The notes below the pieces were generated by a model that did not search any database, was not told where the DNA came from, and worked only from the letters and a program-made list of their open reading frames with translations. 64,000 nucleotides of DNA from CAIWHR01 sp963708855. GTDB lineage: Bacteria; Pseudomonadota; Gammaproteobacteria; Burkholderiales; Casimicrobiaceae. The stretch is from the NCBI GenBank assembly GCA_963708855.1, contig CAVPUM010000001.1:62001-126000 (forward strand), written 5' to 3'. Shown here piece by piece: positions 41,454 through 50,711 of this stretch. Each line of letters opens with the position of its first letter. The first letter of the stretch is position 1. A program made the position numbers and the translations under genes.

Positions 41454-42612
41454 TCAGGAAACGGCTATGCCGTTATGCACCAAAGAAAACGTGGTGTCGA
41501 CGGGCCTGCCAACGCTGTCGCACATCGGGGAATGCGAGGTGGCAAACCTCAAAAGATCCGAGATATCCTTTTCCTTCCCGCCCGACCTGATCCGGACCTT
41601 GCCCCTGATGTTCCGATAGGCGGGCGTCACGTTGTCGTCGAGGTCCGCGAACCCCTTCAAGTCCATGTCGCCTTCGAAGCTCACGTTGAAGGCGTCGAGC
41701 GGGACCCCGCGGGCTGCCGCGTGGTACGAAGTAGTCACCGAGACGCAGTTCGCCATGGCGTGCAGGAGCGTCTCCGCCGGCGACGGGCCGGCATCGGCGC
41801 CCAGCAATGCGGAAGGCTCGTCGCCGACGTAACCATTGGGGCTTTCTTCCCGGTGCCGTATCAGGCGTTCCCCCTCGGCCTGATCAAACCCCGGATGCGT
41901 TGATTTTATCTTCGCACCGCCCAGCCACTCGCGTCGACGCGTAGAACCTGCACTTGGCCAACACCGGTGTTTCCTTTACCGCCTGCACCGTCGCGGCCAG
42001 GCTCGGGAAGTTGACGCCGTGCCGGTCGTCGCCGGTGTCTGGACCGGCATCGATGGCTTCGATGGCGAATTCCCAGGCGAGCTTCGGACTGTGACGAACC
42101 GTCGAACAGATTGGCGAGCGTCCCTGCGCATACAGGAAAAGCGCAAGTACTTCTTCCGGCGAGTTCGGCGAGTCTATACGGGCCTTGAGATGGATGTGTT
42201 TGAAGCCAGGCTTTACCTGGTCATTCAAATTCAGGAATCCTTGCAGGTCGAGACTGCCCTCTGCCTCGACGCGCAGGGAGTCAATCTTCACTCCTCGCGC
42301 GGCCCCGTGGTACGCGGTTGTGACCGTCAGACAGTGAGACATTGCGTGCAGCAAATGGCCAGCCGGACCGACGTGCTTGCCGGTCCCAAGCAGCGCGACC
42401 GGCTCGTCGCCCGCCAGGTGGTGGGGCTTCGCTCTGATGCTATCCACGCCATTGCGCTTGTGACCAGTGAAGGTCGAGTTTACGACGGCGCCACTTTGCC
42501 AGTCGGTCGAGCTCCGAAATTCAAAATTCGCCGTTTTCGGATCGGCTTTGAACTCCGAGATGATCCCACCCAAGGCTTCGAGGTCGACACCGTTGATCAG
42601 GTTGGTTGCCAT
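41454..42612 (-). pseudogene. Tandem OsmC-domain protein, frame broken by one base
   Basis: Two OsmC/Ohr-type peroxidase domains in about 386 codons from ATG 42612 (GGAGG eight bases before). Domain 1: NGVDLEALGGIISEF, AMSHCLTVTTAYHGAARG and SPICSTVRH. Domain 2: HGVNFPSLAATVQAV, AMANCVSVTTSYHAAARG and SPMCDSVGRP. Both retain the two redox Cys. The reading frame changes at about 41928: removing one G in CGAGTGG gives TRWLGGAKIKSTHPGF, the expected continuation, which has no start of its own. The two N-termini resemble each other (GVDLEALGG, GVNFPSLAA), so a duplication is visible. OsmC proteins reduce organic hydroperoxides. As read, the gene is broken; I suspect a sequence error. Confidence 0.8.
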
Positions 42613-42844
42613 GGCATTCACCTCCGCGAGATTTTGGCGTCTCGCCCGGGAAACGATCCCCGAGACCCGGGCTGCGCCCGCAACGACCGAAGATTACACA
42701 CCTTATCCGCAATTGGCAGCAAGCACCATGCGAGCTCCACCATCAGCGTGCGCACCCGTCCGGGGGCGATTACAATCCGAAGCTGGCCGCCGGCTCGAGT
42801 CTCGGGGACGGTGAGGCGAAAGCATGACTGAAAGGGGACCAGCA

Positions 42845-43273
42845 ATGGACATCGTCAGTTTCATGGACCGCTACAAGGTCGCCTGGGAAACCAGCGACGA
42901 ACACAAGCTCACTGCGCTGTTCGCCGCCGATGGCATCTATCACAACACGCCGTTCGCGGAGCAGCGCGGGCACGCCGCGATAGCCGCCTACTGGCAGCGC
43001 ACCAAACTGCAGAGCGACATCCGGCTCGCCTACGAGATTCTGGCGACCAACCCTCGCGGCGGCGTCGCGCACTGGCACGTGACGTACCAGGTGACCTCCG
43101 AGGAGTTGTTCCGCATCTGGGCGGCCTCGACGGGAACCAACGCCCTCGCCCGCAAGCCGGGCGATCCGCTGCCGCGCCTCGCGCTCGACGGCATCGCCGT
43201 GGTCGAGTTGAACGACGCCGGCCTGTGCGCGCACTTCCGGCTGTGGTGGCACAGCATCGTCGCGACCCCGTAA
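42845..43273 (+). CDS. NTF2-like (SnoaL-type) family protein
   Basis: A 142-residue cytosolic protein of the NTF2-like fold, whose members are small dehydratases, isomerases or binding modules. It starts MDIVSFMDRYKVAWETSD, and FAADGIYHNTPFAEQRGHAA is the typical first strand-helix junction; VVELNDAGLCAHFRLWW is the final sheet. The ATG at 42845 is preceded by AAAGGGGACC; an in-frame ATG at 42824 would add seven residues. A TACAAT -10-like hexamer lies at 42771-42776. The reaction is unknown; the divergent OsmC pair gives no clue. Confidence 0.85.
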   Translation: MDIVSFMDRYKVAWETSDEHKLTALFAADGIYHNTPFAEQRGHAAIAAYWQRTKLQSDIRLAYEILATNPRGGVAHWHVTYQVTSEELFRIWAASTGTNALARKPGDPLPRLALDGIAVVELNDAGLCAHFRLWWHSIVATP

Positions 43274-43304
43274 CGGCGTCGTTGACCGTCGCGCGCGTCA
43301 CCGA

Positions 43305-43655
43305 TCAATCCGTGCGCACGAGGCTCCGCGTGAAGTCGCCGTGCAGGAAGCCTGTTACCGACGGCGCCGCGAAGCGGTAGTGGACCGCGTTGAGATAGCG
43401 GGCCACGTCGGCGATCTCCTCGTCGCTCCACCCGAGCCCCGCGTTGCGGGTCCAGCGGCGGACCTGCGCATCGAGGCTCGCCCAGTCGGTCGCGAGCTTC
43501 TTCTGCCGCCAGTGAACCTCCTTGTCATGGCAGGCGATGCAGTGCGTCGAGTACAGCAACTCTCCACGCGCCGGAGGCGCCGCCGACTGGGCCGACGCGG
43601 CAGGCAGCGCAGCCGCGACGAGGCAGGCGAGCAAGGACTGCGTGATTGTTCTCAT
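43305..43655 (-). CDS. Small periplasmic c-type cytochrome
   Basis: A 116-residue secreted protein: signal peptide MRTITQSLLACLVAAALPAA ending about ASA, then one haem-attachment site CIACHDKE (about residue 39). A C-terminal helix with DEEIADVARYLNAVHYRF is typical of class I cytochromes, and no later Met ligand is obvious (the second axial residue may be the His or Met-free region). The ATG at 43655 is chosen to begin the signal peptide. It lies convergent with the NTF2-like gene. Such small cytochromes often serve as electron donors in dehydrogenase or oxidase pathways; the partner is not in view. Confidence 0.85.
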   Translation of the reverse strand: MRTITQSLLACLVAAALPAASAQSAAPPARGELLYSTHCIACHDKEVHWRQKKLATDWASLDAQVRRWTRNAGLGWSDEEIADVARYLNAVHYRFAAPSVTGFLHGDFTRSLVRTD

Positions 43656-43842
43656 CGTATCTCCGAACTCGCGCCGGCCGCGAAGCGAAGCGCATGCATG
43701 GCACTCCAAGCGGGTGCTCGTCCGAGCCGTCGTCGCGATTGTAACTCCTGCCCCCGCCGGTGAAGCGGGCGCCAGCGGCGAACGGCGGAAAGTCCGCGCC
43801 TGCTAACATGTTGCTCATTCGGTCCCCCCCTGACCTTTTGCC

Positions 43843-44568
43843 ATGACCACGGAGCTGCTGTTCAGAGACGATGCCTACTTGCGAACGGCGAGCGCCCGGG
43901 TCGTCGCCGTTCACGAGCGTGGCATCGAGCTCGACCGCACGATCTTCTACCCCACGGGTGGCGGGCAGTCGGGCGACACCGGGGTGCTGCTCCGCGCGAA
44001 CGGCGAGTCCATTGCGCTGATCGACACGCGCAAGGGCGAGGCGCAGGACAGCGTTCTGCACATCGCAGACCCCGCGATGCCCCGGCCGGGAATAGGAGAA
44101 ATGCTGACGCTCGAAGTCGATTGGCCACGGCGCTACGCGCTGATGCGTCTGCACACCGCGCTGCACGTGATGTCCTGCGTGGTGGTGGCGCCGGTCACTG
44201 GAGGCAACATCGCGCCGGCGAAGGCGCGCCTCGATTTCGACATCGACATGAGCCTGCTCGACGCCGGGAGCATCGAGCGCGAAACGAACGCGCTCATCGC
44301 GCGCGGCGTCGAGACGGAAACCGTCTGGATCAGTGACGAGGAACTCGACGCTCGACCGGAGCTCGTCAAGACGATGAGCGTCCAGCCCCCGCGCGGCGCC
44401 GGACGGGTGCGCCTGCTGAGAATTCCCGGCATCGATCTGCAACCCTGCGGCGGCACGCACGTCCGCAACATCGCCGAGATCGGGGCCATCCGCGTGCTCA
44501 GGATCCGCAGCGAAGGCAGGCGCAACCGGCGGGTCGAGATCGCGCTGGCGGACAATCGGCCGACATGA
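43843..44568 (+). CDS. Alanyl-tRNA editing protein (AlaX type)
   Basis: A 241-residue protein related to the editing domain of alanyl-tRNA synthetase, which hydrolyses Ser- or Gly-tRNA-Ala. The N-terminal beta-barrel part has TIFYPTGGGQSGDTGVL, and the zinc site is in RLHTALHVMSCVVV (a variant of HxxxH) with QPCGGTHVRNIAEIGA (CxxxH). The C-terminal line is EGRRNRRVEIAL. All the zinc residues are visible. The stop overlaps the start of the following cyclase gene (ATGA). No synthetase domain is present, so this is a stand-alone AlaX-S/AlaX-M form. Confidence 0.9.
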   Translation: MTTELLFRDDAYLRTASARVVAVHERGIELDRTIFYPTGGGQSGDTGVLLRANGESIALIDTRKGEAQDSVLHIADPAMPRPGIGEMLTLEVDWPRRYALMRLHTALHVMSCVVVAPVTGGNIAPAKARLDFDIDMSLLDAGSIERETNALIARGVETETVWISDEELDARPELVKTMSVQPPRGAGRVRLLRIPGIDLQPCGGTHVRNIAEIGAIRVLRIRSEGRRNRRVEIALADNRPT

Positions 44569-44607
44569 TGGACGAGCACACCAAGACGCGATATCGGCGA
44601 GTGGGTC

Positions 44608-45774
44608 GTGCACGCGACCCTGGCCGGCATCAACGAGGTCGGGATCCTTGCCGGCGTAGGCGAGCGGTTGAACGCGGCGGGTGTCTCGCTGGTGCGGGTG
44701 TCCGTCGCCACCGACCTGCTCGACCCGACGTTCGACGGCCGCGGTGTGCGCTGGCTTCGCGACGAGGGAGGCGCGGAAGAGACGTTCGTGCGCGACGCGG
44801 AGGGCACCATCGTCACCGAGGACTTCCCCCAAAGCCCGTTCGGCTTCCTGCTGCGCAGCGGCGAGCCCACGCTGCGCCGGCGCCTCGATGCCACGTATCG
44901 CCGGGGCGAGTTTCAGATGCTCGACAGGTTTCAGGACCAGGGCGTCACCGACTACCTGGCGTTCGCCGTGCGCGTCGGCGAAACCATTCGCCTGGGCTTG
45001 GGCGAGGGAATCTCAGCGTCGTGGACGACGGACGCGCCGGAGGGCTTCGCCGACACACAAGTCGAATTGCTCGCCGGGATCATGCCGGCGCTTACGCTCG
45101 CGATCATGCTGCAGACGACCCATCGCGACGCGCGCACGCTGCTGACCACCTACCTCGGGAGACACGCCGCGGACCGCGTGCTCGCCGGCAACATCGTGCG
45201 CGGTCGGGCCGAGCCGATCCAGGCCGTCGTCTGGTTCAGCGACCTCGTCGGCTTCACGCGGATCTCCGACAACGTGAGCGCCGACAAGGTGCTCGCCCTC
45301 CTGAACGACTATGCCCAGGCGCAGGTCGAGGAGATCGAGGCGCACGACGGGCACGTGCTGAAGTTCATTGGCGACGGCATCCTGGCGATCTTCCCCGATG
45401 CCGACACGACGCTCGCCTGCGCGCGCGCGCTGGATGCCGCGGCCAGGATGCGCCAGCGCATTACCGCGCTGAACGAGCGGCGCGCGGCGTCCGGCCTGCC
45501 GGTGACCGACACGCATCTGGCCCTGCACGCCGGCGAGCTTCTCTACGGCAATCTGGGCGGCGCGCGGCGACTCGACTTCACCGTCCTGGGAGCGGCGGTC
45601 AACGAGGCGGCGCGAATCGAAGCGCTGTGCGCCTCGCTCGACCAAAACGTTATCGTGTCCTGGGCATTCGCCGAGGCGGCGGGTGAGGCGCGGCGTCGGC
45701 TCGTGAGCCTCGGCCGCTACGCGATGAAGGGCATCGCCCGGCCGCAGGAACTGTTCACACTGGATCCCGGGTAG
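44608..45774 (+). CDS. Adenylate/guanylate cyclase domain protein (N-terminus probably frame-broken)
   Basis: A 388-residue class III nucleotide cyclase. The catalytic domain (about 195-375) has VVWFSDLVGFTRISDNVSAD with the first metal Asp, HVLKFIGDGILAIFPDAD with the second, and VLGAAVNEAARIEALC; these fit the adenylate/guanylate cyclase family. The N-terminal 180 residues (GVGERLNAAGVSLVRVSVATD) resemble the regulatory half of the bacterial group with the pH-like domain. The GTG at 44608 is inside the fold: the coding text DIGEWVVHATLAG starts earlier, in a frame joined to ATG 44565 (ATGA overlap with the AlaX stop) if one C in AAGACGCGATATC is dropped. The intact protein would have about 402 residues. 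Confidence 0.85.
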   Translation: MHATLAGINEVGILAGVGERLNAAGVSLVRVSVATDLLDPTFDGRGVRWLRDEGGAEETFVRDAEGTIVTEDFPQSPFGFLLRSGEPTLRRRLDATYRRGEFQMLDRFQDQGVTDYLAFAVRVGETIRLGLGEGISASWTTDAPEGFADTQVELLAGIMPALTLAIMLQTTHRDARTLLTTYLGRHAADRVLAGNIVRGRAEPIQAVVWFSDLVGFTRISDNVSADKVLALLNDYAQAQVEEIEAHDGHVLKFIGDGILAIFPDADTTLACARALDAAARMRQRITALNERRAASGLPVTDTHLALHAGELLYGNLGGARRLDFTVLGAAVNEAARIEALCASLDQNVIVSWAFAEAAGEARRRLVSLGRYAMKGIARPQELFTLDPG

Positions 45775-45791
45775 GCGCAGGCAGGGCCGGG

Positions 45792-47530
45792 CTAATGACT
45801 CGGCCGTCCGACCTTCGCGCCGGACTTGCCGACGAGGAAGTCGAGATCCACGCCTTCGTCGGCCTGCATCACGGTGTCGCAGTAGAGCTTCACCCACCCG
45901 CGCTCGGAATGCGGCGTCGGCGCCTTCCACTTCGCGCGCCGGCGCGCGAGCTCGTCGTCGGAAACGTGCAGGTGCAGCCGGCGCTTCGCCACGTCGAGCT
46001 CGATCAGGTCGCCGTTCCGGACCAGCGCCAGCGGCCCGCCGGCCGCCGCCTCGGGCGCGGTGTGCAGCACGACCGTGCCGTACGCCGTGCCGGACATCCG
46101 CGCATCCGACACGCGGACCATGTCGGTGACGCCCTGCTTCAGCATCTTCGCGGGCAGCGCGAAATTGCCGACCTCGGGAAAGCCAGGATAACCCTTCGGC
46201 CCGCAGTTCTTCAGCACCAGCACGCACGACGGATCGACGTCGAGCTTCGGATCGTCGATGCGCTTGTGCATATCGTCGATGTCCTCGAACACGACGGCGC
46301 GGCCCTTGTGCTTCATCAGCTTCGGCGTCGCGGCCGAGGGCTTGAGCACCGCGCCGCGCGGGGCCAGGTTGCCCCGCAGCACGGCGATGCCGCCCAGTTT
46401 CTTGAAAGGCTTCGCGAGCGGCGTGACGACATCGGCGTTGTAGTTGACGGCGTCCTTGCTGTTGTCCCAGATCGTCCGTGCCGTTGACCGTCAGCGCCTT
46501 CTTGTGCAGCGACCCGCCGATCTCCCTGATCACGACCGGCAGTCCGCCCGCGTAGTAGAAATCCTCCATCAGGTACTTGCCGGACGGCATCAGGTTGACG
46601 AGGCAGGGCATGTCGCGGCCGAGCCGGTCCCAGTCGTCGAGCGAGAGCTTGACGCCGACCCGGCCCGCGATCGCGAGCAGGTGCACGACGGCGTTGGTCG
46701 AGCCGCCGATCGCTCCGTTGACCATGATCGCGTTCTCGCAGGCCTCGCTTGGTGACGATCTTCGACATCCGCAGGTCCTCGTGCACCATCTCGACGATGC
46801 GCCGTCCCGTCAGCCGCGCCAGCACCTTGCGCCGCGAATCGACCGCGGGGATCGCCGCGTTCGTGGGAAGCGCCATGCCCAGCGCCTCGACCATCGACGC
46901 CATCGTCGACGCGGTGCCCATCGTCATGCAGTGGCCGGCCGAGCGCGACATGCACGACTCGACCTCGGCCATGTCGGATTCCTGCATCTCGCCGGTCTTG
47001 AGCATCGCGGTGAACTTCCAGACATGCGTGCCGGAGCCGATGTCCTCGCCGCGGAACTTGCCGTTCAGCATCGGCCCGCCGGAAATGCCGATCGTCGGCA
47101 GGTCGCAGGACGCCGCACCCATCAGCAGCGCGGGCGTGGTCTTGTCACAGCCCATCATCAGCACGACGCCGTCGAAGGGATTGGCCCGGATCGATTCCTC
47201 GACGTCCATCGCCACCTGGTTGCGGTAGAGCATCGCGGTCGGCCGCATCACCGGCTCGCCGAGACTCATCACCGGGAATTCGAGCGGGAAGCCGCCCGCC
47301 TCGAGGACTCCGGCCTTGACGTGCTCGGCGAGTTCGCGGAAATGCGCGTTGCACGGCGTGACCTCGGACCAGGTGTTGCAGATGCCGATCACGGGACGGC
47401 CGTCGAACAGGTCGTGCGGAAAACCCTGGTTCTTCATCCACGAGCGGTGGACGAGCGCGTCGCGGTCGTGGCGGCCGAACCAGGATTGGGAGCGGAGCGG
47501 GCGTTTCGATGGGGATGATTTCTTGCTCAT
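45792..47530 (-). pseudogene. IlvD/Edd-family sugar-acid dehydratase, frame broken twice
   Basis: An iron-sulfur dehydratase of the dihydroxy-acid/phosphogluconate dehydratase family, about 578 residues if mended. N-terminal third: RSQSWFGRHDRDALVHRSW, NQGFPHDLFDGRPVIGICNT, MMGCDKTTPALLMGAAS (cluster Cys) and GSGTHVWK. These match pentonate dehydratases (xylonate/arabinonate type) better than IlvD of isoleucine synthesis. Frames break at about 46747 (a G inside GCTTGG after CCTC) and about 46477; deleting one base each restores TKEACENAIMVNGAIGG and NGTTIWDNSKDAVNYN. The start is ATG 47530. It lies at the end of the sugar-acid series on the minus strand. Confidence 0.85.
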
Positions 47531-47675
47531 GGTGCGGAACTGTCCTCGTGTGCGTGAGAGAAAGGGGGGCTGGCCGATCGGCAAACCGGGCTGCGACCAC
47601 CTTGGTGCAGCCGAAGGATTTCCCGACCCGGGTAAACCAAATCGATGCCATGCGTCGCCACGGATCGCAAACCCT

Positions 47676-49067
47676 TCACGGCGCCGGAAGCGAGCCCGCG
47701 ACGAGCTTGATGCGGGCGATCAGCTCGTCGGTTGCCCTTTCGACCGAGACGTTGTCGTTGACCACCCGGCTCATCGCCTTCGCCCAGACGTTCTCGTTGT
47801 TGAGGGCCGTGAACCTGTGGTTCTTCGTGAACTCGAAGTTCAAGGTGCCAGCGCCAAACTGGTTGAAGACCGCCTTGCGATGCCGATCCGCCTGCCAGAA
47901 GGCGCTCTGCGCGCCCGACTTGGTCACCGGAAACCAGCGGCCCAGGGCGCCTTCCACGTACGGCCGCAGGTTCGCGTCCTCGAGCATGAACGCAACGAAC
48001 TCCTTCGCGCGCCTCTTGTTCTTCGCGCCCTCGAAGATCACGCCGGTCTTGACGGCGGCGCGATGGACCATGCGCGAGCCATCGGGCTTGTTCGGGAAGC
48101 CGGTCGTCTCGATCATCTCATCGAAGTACCTCTTTGCCCGCGCGCGCTGCTCGGCCGAAAGCGCCTCGTCCTTCGTGTCGTCGCGCCACTTGGCGGCAAT
48201 CGCGATCGTCGTGTTGTGCGTCAACAGGGTCGTCCTGTCGTGGAAGCTGGCGTTGTTGTCCGGGTCCTTCCAGCTCGTCGACGATGGCGGTGTGCAATCG
48301 CGCTTGCGGATATCCGTGTAATCGCGGAGGGCGTTGATCAGGCCCTGCCGCACCTTGGGATCGTTGACCAGCAGCTCGCCATCGTCGTCGACGAGCTTGA
48401 CGTTGTACGCGTCCATGAACGTCAGGAAGGAGTAGTATGAATCGCTCGAATCCGGACCCAGCGGCTCGCCGATCGCATACGTTTGCCGGTGGGTCTTCTT
48501 CCGATGCGCCGGCTGCACTCGGTCGCACCAGAAGTCCCAGTAAGCCTTCCAGCCGGCCGGAATGTCGGAGACCTTGTAACCCGCCTCGCCCAGCATGTCC
48601 TTCCAGTAATGGATGTGTATCGTCTGCTGCTTCAACGGAAACGCGTAGTAGGCCCTCTTTTTCGTCTTGCCGCTGTAAAGGTACGTGGTCTCGATCGTAT
48701 TCCTGAGAAACCTGTCCTTGATCGGCGCGAGAATGTCGGAGATGTCCTCGAGCTTGCCGTCGTACGCCCACTTGCCGGTGACCTGGAAGTCGTAGACGTC
48801 GGCATAGGCAACGTCGGGCGGCGCGCCGGCGTCGAGCGCGGCCACCGTCTTCGGGATCATGTCCCGCGCCGGGTACTGCGACAACTCGATCTTGACGCCG
48901 GTCTTGCCCTCGTATTTCCCGATCGCCGTCAACAGCGCGTCGTCCTCGGCCTGGTAGACGCCCTTGACCCACCAGACGTTCAGCTTTTCCTGCGCCGCCG
49001 CCGGCGTCCACATGACGACTGCCGTCGCCGCAATGACTGCGAGGCCGGATCTGAAAACAGCCTCGAT
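47676..49067 (-). CDS. Extracellular solute-binding protein (sugar-ABC type 1), start unclear
   Basis: A periplasmic binding protein of about 463 residues of the carbohydrate-ABC class. A signal peptide (SGLAVIAATAVVMWTPAAAQ) precedes EKLNVWWVKGVYQAEDDALL. The body has ALDAGAPPDVAYADVYDFQV, AYYAFPLKQQTIHIHYWKD and the Asn-rich line DGSRMVHRAAVKTGVIFEGA. No ATG, GTG or TTG fits the signal peptide: the perfect AGGAGG at 49079-49074 is followed six bases later by ATC (49067), read as the start here. An ATG at 49013 would cut off most of the signal. No ABC permeases are nearby; only TRAP genes are, so its membrane partner is unknown. Confidence 0.8.
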   Translation of the reverse strand: MEAVFRSGLAVIAATAVVMWTPAAAQEKLNVWWVKGVYQAEDDALLTAIGKYEGKTGVKIELSQYPARDMIPKTVAALDAGAPPDVAYADVYDFQVTGKWAYDGKLEDISDILAPIKDRFLRNTIETTYLYSGKTKKRAYYAFPLKQQTIHIHYWKDMLGEAGYKVSDIPAGWKAYWDFWCDRVQPAHRKKTHRQTYAIGEPLGPDSSDSYYSFLTFMDAYNVKLVDDDGELLVNDPKVRQGLINALRDYTDIRKRDCTPPSSTSWKDPDNNASFHDRTTLLTHNTTIAIAAKWRDDTKDEALSAEQRARAKRYFDEMIETTGFPNKPDGSRMVHRAAVKTGVIFEGAKNKRRAKEFVAFMLEDANLRPYVEGALGRWFPVTKSGAQSAFWQADRHRKAVFNQFGAGTLNFEFTKNHRFTALNNENVWAKAMSRVVNDNVSVERATDELIARIKLVAGSLPAP

Positions 49068-49174
49068 GCCACGCCTCCTGCGGTTCGCGCCCGTTGGCAG
49101 GACGTTACCGCCGTTGTCGTGGAGGCCGCTCGCGGCGCAGCACCGGGACCGCGGAGTGTCGACCGGGGCGCCCG

Positions 49175-50698
49175 TCACATCACCGCTCCCAGGTACCACG
49201 GCACGAATTCGCTCTGTCCGTAACCGTGCATTTCGCTCTTGCTCTTCGCCCCGGAGGCGGTGTCGAGCATCAGTCGGAAGAGCCGGCCTCCGATCTCGTC
49301 GACGCTCGCCGTGCCGTCGGCGATCTCGCCGCAGTTGAGGTCGATGTCCTCCTCCTGCTTCGTCCACAGCGCGGTGTTGGTCGAGAGCTTGAGCGACGGC
49401 GACGGCGCGCAGCCGTAGGCAGAGCCCCGTCCGGTGGTGAACACGATCATGTTGGCGCCGCCCGCGACCTGCCCGGTCGCGGACACCGGGTCGTAACCCG
49501 GCGTGTCCATGTAGACGAAACCCTTCGTCGTCACCGGTTCGGCGTACTCGTAGACGTCGACGAGGTTCGTGGTCCCGCCCTTGGCGACCGCGCCCAGCGA
49601 CTTTTCGAGAATCGTGGTGAGACCACCCGCCTTGTTTCCGGGCGACGGGTTGTTGTTCATCTCCCCCTTCTCGCGCGTTGTGTAGTCCTCCCACCACTTG
49701 ATTCGCGCAACGAGCTTCTCGCCGACCGCGCGTGACACCGCGCGGCGCGTCAGCAGGTGTTCGGCGCCGTAGATCTCGGGGGTCTCCGACAGTATCGCGG
49801 TGCCGCCGTGGCGCACCAGGAGATCGACCGCCGCGCCAAGCGCGGGATTGGCGGTGATGCCCGAGTAGCCGTCGGAGCCGCCGCATTGGAGGCCGACGGT
49901 GATGTGCGACGCCGGGACCGGCTGCCGCGTGACGACGTTGGCATGCGGCAGCATTTCGCGCACGATACCCACGCCGTGGGCGATGGTCTTCGCCGTGCCG
50001 CCGGTGTCCTGGATGCTGAACGTGCGCAGCAGCGGGCCCTCCTGCAGGTGTTCCGCACCGAACAGCGCGCTGATCTGGTTCGCCTCGCAGCCGAGTCCGA
50101 CGACGAGCACGCCGCCAAAGTTCGCATGCCGCGCGTAGCCTCCCAGCGTGCGCCGCAGCAGCTTCATGCCGTCGCCGTGGGTGTCCATGCCGCAACCGGA
50201 GCCGTGCGTCAGCGCGACGACGCCGTCGACGCCGGGAAACGCGGCGAGCGCGTCGCCGCGGAATGCATCCGCGATGCCGCGCACGACGGTCGCCGAGCAA
50301 TTGACCGTGGACAGGAGACCGATGTAGTTGCGCGTCGCCACGCGTCCGTCGGCGCGCACGATGCCCATGAACGTCGCCGGCGAGTCGACGTAGCGCGTCG
50401 GCTTCGCGTCGGCGCCGAACGCGTAGTCGCGATCGAACGCGCCCATCGCCAGATTGTTGAGGTGGACGTGCTCGCCGGCCGCGATGTCGCGCGAGGCGAA
50501 GCCGATGATCTGGTTGTAGCGCCTCACCGGTTCGCCACTGCGGATCGTGCGGGTCGCCACCTTGTGCCCCGGCGGGACGAGCCCCGCGACGGTCACGTTT
50601 TCTTCGGCAAGCAGCGTACCGCCGACGAGCTGCGTGCGCGCGATCACCACGTCGTCGTTCGGGTGCAGGCGGATGGTCAGCGATGTGCGGGTGAGCAT
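49175..50698 (-). CDS. Altronate dehydratase (UxaA) family protein, fused subunits
   Basis: A 507-residue iron- or Fe-S-dependent sugar-acid dehydratase with SAF domain (residues 1-90, LTIRLHPNDDVVIARTQL) and large domain (from about 115, GIVRADGRVATRNYIGLL). Conserved motifs are THGSGCGMDTHGDG, LGCEANQISALFG, LQCGGSDGYSGITANPALG, PETPEIYGAEHLL-like SETPEIYGAEHLL, and ENPSPGNKAGG-like NNNPSPGNKAGGLTTI. Related enzymes dehydrate altronate or galactarate to 2-keto-3-deoxy sugar acids. The ATG is at 50698, 13 bp after the enolase-superfamily gene. A second, incomplete copy of the family lies at 28832-29279. Confidence 0.92.
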   Translation of the reverse strand: MLTRTSLTIRLHPNDDVVIARTQLVGGTLLAEENVTVAGLVPPGHKVATRTIRSGEPVRRYNQIIGFASRDIAAGEHVHLNNLAMGAFDRDYAFGADAKPTRYVDSPATFMGIVRADGRVATRNYIGLLSTVNCSATVVRGIADAFRGDALAAFPGVDGVVALTHGSGCGMDTHGDGMKLLRRTLGGYARHANFGGVLVVGLGCEANQISALFGAEHLQEGPLLRTFSIQDTGGTAKTIAHGVGIVREMLPHANVVTRQPVPASHITVGLQCGGSDGYSGITANPALGAAVDLLVRHGGTAILSETPEIYGAEHLLTRRAVSRAVGEKLVARIKWWEDYTTREKGEMNNNPSPGNKAGGLTTILEKSLGAVAKGGTTNLVDVYEYAEPVTTKGFVYMDTPGYDPVSATGQVAGGANMIVFTTGRGSAYGCAPSPSLKLSTNTALWTKQEEDIDLNCGEIADGTASVDEIGGRLFRLMLDTASGAKSKSEMHGYGQSEFVPWYLGAVM

Positions 50699-50711
50699 GG
50701 CGGGATTTCCT

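Noticed and set aside
47676..50300. 874-codon minus-strand frame covering UxaA and the binding protein
   Set aside because: Its N-terminal half is out of frame with the UxaA-type gene and has no domain.
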